Assembly: GCA_021234155.1 (NCBI GenBank)
Contig: JAJEKV010000072.1
Location: 5,809,676 to 5,873,675, forward strand
DNA: 64,000 bases
Direction: 5' to 3'
Source: Isoetes taiwanensis
Lineage: Eukaryota; Streptophyta; Lycopodiopsida; Isoetales; Isoetaceae
How positions within the stretch are numbered: the first letter of the stretch is position 1; the number at the start of each line of letters is the position of its first letter. Shown piece by piece: positions 58,398-64,000 of this stretch. The notes beneath the pieces were generated by a model that saw only the letters and a program-made list of their open reading frames with translations, was not told where the DNA came from and made no database searches. The translations under genes and the position numbers were made by a program.

Positions 58398-59815
58398 TGG
58401 ACGCCCTGAATATATAATGACTGCGGGGACGATATACACGGACTTTCCCCTCCCATGGCAATCATCTCACCATGAGCAGGGCCCTCCGTCTATTTCGGGC
58501 CATCTATGAAATGAGGCCCGAAAGAAGGACACGAAGGGGTCATTCGGCCCACGCCTTCAATGGGACTCCTACGTCGCGGAAGCATGAATACAAGGGTTAG
58601 CACACAGCATGAATATACATAAATAACCACCACGAAGGGTGGCGAATCCATCTAATATACCAACGGCATAGAATATGCATCTAATCCTAAGAAAACACCC
58701 AGAACCCAGGTTCTACCCCGGCTCAGACTCCCGTGAGGATCGACTGACGGCTGGGCCTCAAGGGATCAGCAGACCGAGTCTTGGCATGGCGTTGGCTGGC
58801 ATAGAACATTGGCTAGGGTTGTCCACTCCATCCGCCCCTCCTGTGCACACTTTGCAGATGGGTCAATTCATGCTATGGCTTTGCTATAGCCTTCCGGAGA
58901 CGCAAACTCAGGGCATCACCCTCTGAGCCTACTCCAGGTTCATGACGCCTGGTCCGATGAGGCAGGTCGGGGAGGCGTCCCCTTCCAGAATCACAGTGGT
59001 TCCATGGGTGAGCTAGAGAATACGTGCCGCATCAGCGACCCCCGCATCCGTACCCGACTTACTCACCCTAAATCTACTCAAAGTGCATGGTGCTCCATAC
59101 GGATCACACCTCTACACCCAGGGAGTGTCAGACCCATACAGGCCCTCAGCGTGACCAGGCCATCGGGCCTAGCCCCATTGTAGGAGTCTCGGGGAGCCTT
59201 GTATGCTCATGCAAGACCCCACCCCTCATGTCACCTTGTGTTCCTTTTCGGTGCTAAGCGGACCATAGCATCTAGGGACCGGTGGGTTCTTGTGCAATGT
59301 GAGCCATAGATTAATGGGACTCTACAGGCTATCTAGGAGCATACTACAATACACTTCGGAGGTCTCTACCCCCCGTAATCCCCGTTTGAGTCGATTAAAC
59401 AAAGAGCTAACAATCCATCCTTTCGTAATAGAAACCGTAATTGAATATAAAGAGAACTTGTTTGTACAATCAAGGGTTAGTTTCTATGATTGATTCACAA
59501 AGAGAAAAGAGAGAGCGGACACAACCAAATGTTAACTAGAATTCACATAGCCACCCACTGGATTACATTTGGACTCGTTCCATGGGGAAGCCTCCATCTT
59601 CTGGGAGTTGAGAATTCAGCTGTTACTTCACAGGGACGACTGTTATGGTGATCTTCTGCAAGTGTCTGATGGCGCCCAGCTCCTGGCCTTCCTTGGTCGA
59701 TCTTCAGGAGTCAATCCCAGGGATAGGGGTCAAGTTGGCATCCAAACTTGGCAATCCCCATGCTGCCCAATCGATTGGGGCAGGTGGCGCCTTCCCAAAT
59801 GGTAATTAGCCTAAT
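58398..59815 (-). mobile_element. Probable LTR of the GC-rich retroelement
   Basis: About 1.4 kb of non-coding, GC-rich sequence starts TGGACGCCC next to the primer-binding-site-like motif. Composition returns to AT-rich at about 59815, which I take as the outer limit. No second LTR copy was found in the window, so this remains a position- and composition-based call. Confidence 0.35.
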
Positions 59816-59932
59816 TTCCTAGGTTATAGGTTATTATTATTAATGTGTTAAATTAGCATAGCTAATTTAATCCTTTTTAAGGTAACCCCCTAGGTTGCAA
59901 TTAAGTTCCCATACCCCCATGGTAGCGTACCT

Positions 59933-61714
59933 TTAGGGAGTGACGTGCTTGTATTTGTACGTGTCCCGTATAGTAGACCGTATAAATACGTGGAACGTCA
60001 CATCTGTTGTGTCATCTCCATCGTGGCCGAGCTGAAGAATCCAATCTGATTCCAATTGTGGTCTTATACATGAAGTGGAAGAGCAATGGAAACTTTTGCG
60101 CATAGTTTGGAGTAGTTGAGTCAAATCAAGTCTTCGTGTCTTGTCTCTCATTGGTGGCTCGACGCAATGTTTTAAATAGTCGCATATTCTTCGATGTTTG
60201 CTTTGTTGTTCTGGGCTTCCTACTGACTGCATGTAAGAGTGCTTAGCAGCAAAATCAGCTAAGTAATAAATAATGTATGCTGCCCCGTGCAGATCAAAGT
60301 CAACTCTTGCGGCTACTGTTTTTGGGCCACTACTAAAATAAAGATCATCATGCATGTATGGATACTTAGTTCTTTCCATCTCAATTCTTTTTTTACCTTC
60401 ACCATCCAGACCCTTACAATGCCATCGCTTTACGTTCACTGTTTCACCAATCAACCTGGATTCACCCCAATCACAAATGCCAATATATACAGCTTGGGGA
60501 TCAATAGGACCTTTCCCTTTTTCGTACTTAAAGTGAAGCAATATATTGCCTGGGTGCAAGTCCATATGTAAATATCTTTCTTCATGGAGTTTTTGCAGGC
60601 CACTACAAAATGCCATTGCCAAATCTCCGACTTTAGAGGCAACAAATAATTCTTTTTTTCTATGTTCCTCAAGGCGTATCAGATCTGTGTCCACTTTAGG
60701 AATGGCTCCTAGTTTTTTAAATGCAAGGTCTGCAAAAGCATTGCAACCATGAGTTATAAAAAAGGTTGCCAATGAACCTCCATTCCAAAAAGGAAAGATT
60801 AACCCTTGGCTCTCTAGGCCGGTTGTGCTACCAATACAGCGTATGATACATTCATGCTTAACTTGCATTCCAGACTCTCTCATGTTCTTCAACATAACTG
60901 CCACTAACTTGTTTGGATCTGTACCTGGTTGGAAATTGTTATTTTGGAATTTTACACAGTAAGGTTCATCTTTAATGAAACTGGACCCTAGAATATTGCA
61001 TTTATGCACTGTACCATATGAACCAGAAGCAATTCGTTGTCTATTTATGATTTGTGATGAATCTACTTTGGCAAACCAAGTTGTTTTAGCATCTGCCGTT
61101 CTACGGGCTTGCCACTCTCTATCTGTCTCACCAGGGCGTTTAGCTCTTATGGTTTGCGCTAATACTTTCTTAATAAGATGAGGAGGCTGATGGCCTTCTT
61201 TCTTCAACTTCTTATTGCTCCATGCTGTATTCCACGTGATGGCTTTTTCTTTTAACTCTAGCCTCAGGCGGTGGCTATTCAAATTTGCAGCTTCTGTGAT
61301 CATATTTCCAGTAGTGCGGTTAATGTTACCTACTATCCATGTGTATCTCTCTTGGTTATTCTTTTCAGGCTCTAGAATTATCATTTGACGTTTAAAAGCA
61401 ATCTCGGCATTTTTTACTAACTCTGAGTGGTACTCTAGCCATCTTTCTTCGCTATTGGTAATCAATTCTAAATCTTGAGTTGAGATATTGCATAGCCGAT
61501 TGCACAACCAATTCATGAATTCTGATCTCAAAGTAGACCATGTTTGTTGTGGTCTACTTCTTTTTTTACGTGGCAACGTTGTAGAAGATGATTTAGGCTG
61601 CAACTTTGTAGCGTCTGCTTGAGATCTCAATGGTTCTGTTGGTTGCAGCTCTGTTTGAGATACTAATGCCACAGCTACTTGCATGTTAACTTCTACTTTT
61701 TCTTCTGAAGTCAT
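59933..61714 (-). CDS. Intronless protein kinase-like gene, 593 residues, divergent catalytic motifs
   Basis: The ATG at 61714 (MTSEEKVEVNMQ) is the first in frame; the frame is open slightly upstream without another ATG. Residues 1-225 are Lys/Arg/Gln-rich with basic patches (PRKKRSRPQQTW) and match nothing I know. A kinase fold follows: glycine loop IASGSYGTVH (228-237), ATP lysine in YCVKF (255), catalytic loop HMDLHPGNIL (383-392) and metal site CDWGESR (414-420). The catalytic Asp, Asn and metal Asp are present, but HRD is HMD and DFG is DWG, so it is a non-RD and possibly slow kinase. No signal peptide or membrane helix is seen. The uninterrupted 1.8-kb frame argues against a pseudogene. 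Target and pathway are unknown. Confidence 0.75.
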   Translation of the reverse strand: MTSEEKVEVNMQVAVALVSQTELQPTEPLRSQADATKLQPKSSSTTLPRKKRSRPQQTWSTLRSEFMNWLCNRLCNISTQDLELITNSEERWLEYHSELVKNAEIAFKRQMIILEPEKNNQERYTWIVGNINRTTGNMITEAANLNSHRLRLELKEKAITWNTAWSNKKLKKEGHQPPHLIKKVLAQTIRAKRPGETDREWQARRTADAKTTWFAKVDSSQIINRQRIASGSYGTVHKCNILGSSFIKDEPYCVKFQNNNFQPGTDPNKLVAVMLKNMRESGMQVKHECIIRCIGSTTGLESQGLIFPFWNGGSLATFFITHGCNAFADLAFKKLGAIPKVDTDLIRLEEHRKKELFVASKVGDLAMAFCSGLQKLHEERYLHMDLHPGNILLHFKYEKGKGPIDPQAVYIGICDWGESRLIGETVNVKRWHCKGLDGEGKKRIEMERTKYPYMHDDLYFSSGPKTVAARVDFDLHGAAYIIYYLADFAAKHSYMQSVGSPEQQSKHRRICDYLKHCVEPPMRDKTRRLDLTQLLQTMRKSFHCSSTSCIRPQLESDWILQLGHDGDDTTDVTFHVFIRSTIRDTYKYKHVTP

Positions 61715-61859
61715 GTTGTTTGTTTGAAAGGATTGCGTAATTAGCTGGCAGAATGTGACTCCGCGACAATACGTAAAGGACAATAATAACACCTATAAGT
61801 CAAGCAAAGATAACAACTTTTATTTAATGCTTAGTGTAAGACTACATATTAATTTAATT

Positions 61860-63300
61860 TAACTAAAATAGAATATTAATTTTAAATCACTACGTATAGG
61901 CTTCCGTAAATGAAGAGTAGGTGGCATCTTGATAGTATAAGTAGAGAGACAAAATTAACTTGATGCAGGCTCTAAAACATACGTTTCATTTAGTGTTTAG
62001 TATTAATAAATTCTAATTGGTTGATATGTGTGTATATGCAAACCCAAGGATTAGGTTGCATTTTGACTAATGTAGGTCGCGCTTTTTTAGAAGATGGGAC
62101 TGATGAAATGGTTGTTAAACGATGCACCTTTCGATATTGCATGGTCAAGGCCAATAGCGATAGATCTATCTAAATGAAGAGCAATTGGCATCTCATCATT
62201 AGAGGTGTCAAAAGTAATCTTTTGCTTGTTAGACTATTAGAATGGATGTAGAGAGGATATAGTTCTATATGGTGGTCTATGAGACTAATTAAATCTTTCT
62301 TAAAAGATACGCAAATTAGAACATCAATTAATAAGGCATCTTTCTAGTGCTTGATATGAATGTAACGGACTGTCACACCTTTTGAGACTACATGGCCAAG
62401 GCTAACAGTGTACAGGTTTACCTAAATAAAGAGCACTCAATGGCTTCAAAGTATAAATAGAGATACAAAATTAACTTAGTGGAGCTCCCCCTTTTTTTTG
62501 TGGAATTATGCATATTTTTATAACTCGATCAATGGCTAGTTTTATACTCGATGTTAGAATGTCTAAAAGTAATCTTTCATTCACTAGACTACTGAAATGC
62601 ATATGATGGTCCATGGGACTAATCAAATGCTTCCTAAAACATACGCGAATTCCTATATTAGTGTTAGACATCTATCGACAACGCTATCAGGAATTAGGGT
62701 ACGAATTAGTAAGACATTGTTGTAATTGTCGATAAGAGCATAATGCACACCTCTCGATACTGCATAGCCGAAGCTAACAGTAGTATCAGGTGAGGTTCAT
62801 GCTTCTTAAAGAAAGAAAGACCAATAACGGTTTTTTTTTTTTTTGTGAAATTATGCATATTTTACAACTCAATGTAGCATTAGTTTTATGAACCAAGATA
62901 TGATTATATACAATGGTCCATGGAACCAATCAAATGCCTGTTAAAACATACACGAACTCCTACATTGGTGTTGGACTTTCATCGACAACACCGCCAGGAA
63001 TTAGGATATGAATTAGTGAGACATTCTTGTAGCCTTCGATAAGAATACGACGCACACCTTTCGATACCGCGTGGCCAAGACCAACAACGGCATCAGATGA
63101 GGGCCATATTCGTTGAAGAAGGAAAAATAAAGCAATCATATAGGTTTATGTAAATGGAAATTAGCGAACATTTTAAGGACATGACTAGAAACATAAAATT
63201 AACTCTATATATATAGCCTTTTTTTTTGTGAAATTACGAATAGTTTACAACTCAATGAGGCACTAGTAACGCAAAGATAAGATATGAAGTCAGCAAATGT
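61860..63300 (+). repeat. Degenerate tandem array, units about 250-380 bp
   Basis: The marker GCACACCTTTCGATAC.GC.TGGCCAAG.CCAAC or a variant occurs near 62127, 62373, 62744 and 63053. A T run followed by GTG.AATTA.G.ATA.TTT.ACAACTC occurs near 62490, 62830 and 63214. ATGGTCCATGG.ACTAATCAAATGC is doubled at 62607 and 62919. The array lies immediately 5' of the kinase-like gene and may contain its promoter. Confidence 0.7.
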
Positions 63301-64000
63301 AATCTATGGCGAAGCACTAATTTTCTACTTGTCATTAGGACAGTAAAAAATAATCTTCATGCATAAGGTCAAGATAAGTTACGAGTTTGGCAAAGGTAAT
63401 GCACGAAATCAATACATATGGAATACAATTAATTAAAGAATACGAGCAAAAGTGAACTAGTGTCAACTACTATGAATACAACAGGGTGCATTTATATACT
63501 TTGGCATTATATTAGTCTATAGTCATCGTATGAAAGGAAAAAGACTCATTTTTTAATCTAAATAGAAATAGGTCTACATCGAATAAGGTATGGGCCTAGC
63601 GTAAGTTGAGACATAGGATTTAGTAGGATTGTAAGCCAAGACGTAAGACCTATTATTTTATAGTTATACAAAATAATCTTCTTAGATAAAGGAATTAATA
63701 AGATGTCAAACTAATGAGACAAAGATTGATAACTTAACAGCATGAACTAAGACTTTAAATTCACTAGGAATGTAAACTAAGACATCAAATTCATTAGTTT
63801 ATGGCTATAAATGTAAGGAATAATCAATTTCGAAGTTTTGACTCACCTTGGTCGCCCTCTTTTTTTTGGTATCATGCTTTGATCTGCTCTATCCATTTGC
63901 ATTTGCAATATAGTGAAAGGATGTTTTCAGTTTATATTTTCTCTGTGAATATTCAATAAATAAAATCTTTTTATATGGTCACAGAAGCATGAAACAAATA
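63300..64000. other. Gene-free stretch to the window end
   Basis: AT-rich, with a small doubled phrase (AAGACTTTAAATTCACTAGG/AAGACATCAAATTCATTAG near 63751). No gene seen. Confidence 0.4.

Noticed and set aside
61715-61792. N-terminal extension of the kinase-like gene
   Set aside because: The frame is open but has no ATG before 61714; the extension would need a GTG start, not expected in a plant nuclear gene.
1-64000. CRISPR arrays, prokaryotic operons or phage genes
   Set aside because: Introns, plant gene families and retrotransposons dominate; no regularly spaced identical repeats with unique spacers were seen.

Overview
The window is nuclear DNA of a land plant with a large, repeat-rich, AT-rich genome. 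The evidence is a RABD-type (Rab1) small GTPase gene with eight exons and GT-AG introns, a nuclear-encoded plastid PetM subunit of the cytochrome b6f complex, a starch-binding-domain (CBM20) gene fragment, a pentatricopeptide-repeat remnant, and many plant-type transposable elements (L1-like LINEs, Ty1/copia, Ty3/gypsy, hAT). I lean towards a fern or other seed-free plant because of the repeat load and the unusual intronless kinase, but a gymnosperm is not excluded.

Layout. 0-9.2 kb: two broken hAT transposase pieces around a roughly 6-kb unclassified T-rich element with inverted ends. 9.2-18.4 kb: almost gene-free, with one exon-like remnant of an EPC1-like GT64 glycosyltransferase (11.5 kb), an array of CGCGTACGCG palindromes (13 kb), a GATTC minisatellite (14.1-15.0 kb), a palindrome-bearing degenerate tandem repeat (16.4-17.1 kb) and a 58-bp triplication (17.6 kb). 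18.4-19.0 kb: a foldback element whose arms are tandem repeats; a relative lies at 45.7-46.1 kb. 19.4-26 kb: a LINE with a TTCTA tail, then an LTR with a tRNA-Met primer-binding site, interrupted by a 5'-truncated L1 with a 16-bp target-site duplication. 26.8-27.2 kb: petM. 30.4-36.6 kb: one orphan exon, further LINE pieces and decayed copia and gypsy fragments. 36.9-42.5 kb: an essentially full-length L1 (13-bp target-site duplication) nested in a copia reverse-transcriptase region. 42.6-46.8 kb: more LINE debris and repeats. 47.4-49.0 kb: the RABD gene. 49.75-50.3 kb: the CBM20 fragment. 50.8-51.2 kb: the PPR remnant. 52.8-59.8 kb: a GC-richer decayed LTR retrotransposon, with gypsy-type gag at one end and a primer-binding-site-like sequence and probable LTR at the other. 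59.9-61.7 kb: an intronless 593-residue protein kinase-like gene. 61.9-63.3 kb: a degenerate tandem array on its 5' side.

Only RABD, petM and the kinase-like gene look intact. They have no evident functional link: RABD acts in ER-Golgi vesicle traffic and PetM in thylakoid electron transport, while the kinase target is unknown. I found no operon-like or defence-like gene system. The most unusual signals are the palindrome array, the foldback pair, the nested LINEs with readable target-site duplications, and the divergent kinase.
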